A DNA stretch of 13,268 nucleotides from Hyphomicrobiales bacterium. Lineage in GTDB: Bacteria; Pseudomonadota; Alphaproteobacteria; Rhizobiales; JAJFHC01. Where the stretch lies: positions 1 through 13,268 of the forward strand of contig JAJFHC010000052.1 of NCBI GenBank assembly GCA_021775835.1, in the 5' to 3' direction. The stretch's first letter is position 1. Every line of letters starts with the position of its first letter. This document shows, one piece after another, positions 13,165 through 13,268 of this stretch. Made by a program: the position numbers and the translations under genes. Under the pieces are notes generated by a model. That model did no database searches and was not told the DNA's origin. It saw only the letters and a program-made list of their open reading frames with translations.

Positions 13165-13268
13165 CTACGCGATTTGTTGAGATTTTTTGATCATGCTCGA
13201 CACCCAGATTTGTACAAACAAAAGCCTGATCCATTTAAGGATGAGGCGGAAGTTGTATCCGATGGCGG
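13165..13268 (-). mobile_element. IS5-like transposase, C-terminal fragment running off the window
   Basis: On the leftward strand the last 33 codons before TAG (13165-13167) read AIGYNFRLILKWIRLLFVQI followed by WVSSMIKKSQQIA. The 'A-x-G-x-N-x-R-L-x-L-x-W-x-R-L-L' helix is the characteristic end of DDE transposases of the IS5 and related families. The catalytic residues and the rest of the element lie beyond base 13268, so completeness cannot be judged. The tail after the helix (MIKKSQQIA) is poor in family character and may be read-through from the element end into flanking DNA. No terminal inverted repeat can be fixed without the other end. Confidence 0.65.

Noticed and set aside
1..13268. 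tRNA, rRNA, CRISPR or tandem-repeat arrays
   Set aside because: I looked for TPsiC-like loops, regularly spaced repeats and rRNA-like conserved blocks on both strands and saw none. A covariance-model search would be decisive.

Overview
The window looks like a chromosomal segment of a moderately GC-rich alphaproteobacterium. The hints are the family mix: a SleB-type lipoprotein hydrolase, a Hint_2 domain protein, a secreted caspase-like protein with an alphaproteobacterial-style C-terminus, and a Sec-exported TPR protein. The genus cannot be fixed from the sequence. I found no rRNA, tRNA, CRISPR array or phage module.

Layout. 1-123: C-terminus of a DsbA-fold 2-hydroxychromene-2-carboxylate isomerase-like protein (+). 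319-792 (-): SleB-family cell-wall hydrolase lipoprotein, possibly with a frameshifted tail reaching 204. 1143-2524 (+): a two-gene unit of a small helical protein of unknown function and a class I SAM-dependent methyltransferase, followed at once by a perfect 11-bp-arm palindrome. 2811-4912 (+): a translationally coupled pair, a LicC-like nucleotidyltransferase and a multi-pass membrane LicD-family phosphotransferase. 5045-5644 (-): a free-standing Hint_2 (Hedgehog/intein) domain protein. 5845-8115 (+): a divergent cytochrome P450, then an Asp/Glu racemase-superfamily enzyme of the maleate isomerase/EutA type. 8357-9091 (+): an exported TPR protein, convergent with 9125-10792 (-), a KefB/YbaL-type CPA2 cation/proton antiporter with an RCK_N domain. 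10946-12825 (-): a small exported four-cysteine protein and an exported metacaspase. 13060-13268 (-): the C-terminal end of a membrane protein, probably an AEC-type transporter, abutting the C-terminus of an IS5-like transposase that leaves the window.

How the genes may work together. The clearest unit is the nucleotidyltransferase/LicD pair. The first enzyme would activate a phospho-alcohol (phosphocholine in the LicC prototype) as a CDP derivative, and the membrane LicD protein would transfer it to a cell-surface or lipid-linked glycan. The LicD protein has four cysteines arranged like the zinc-finger loop of the human ribitol-phosphate transferase FKRP, which is the most interesting feature in the window. 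The small protein and methyltransferase at 1143-2524 are probably one transcription unit. The P450 and racemase-like genes share a strand but are 141 nt apart, so a joint pathway is only a guess. The rest looks like independent housekeeping, envelope or accessory genes.

Intergenic stretches not listed separately (124-318, 4913-5044, 5645-5844, 7183-7323, 8116-8356, 11324-11541, 12826-13059) hold no gene I can recognise beyond the signals noted in the findings.
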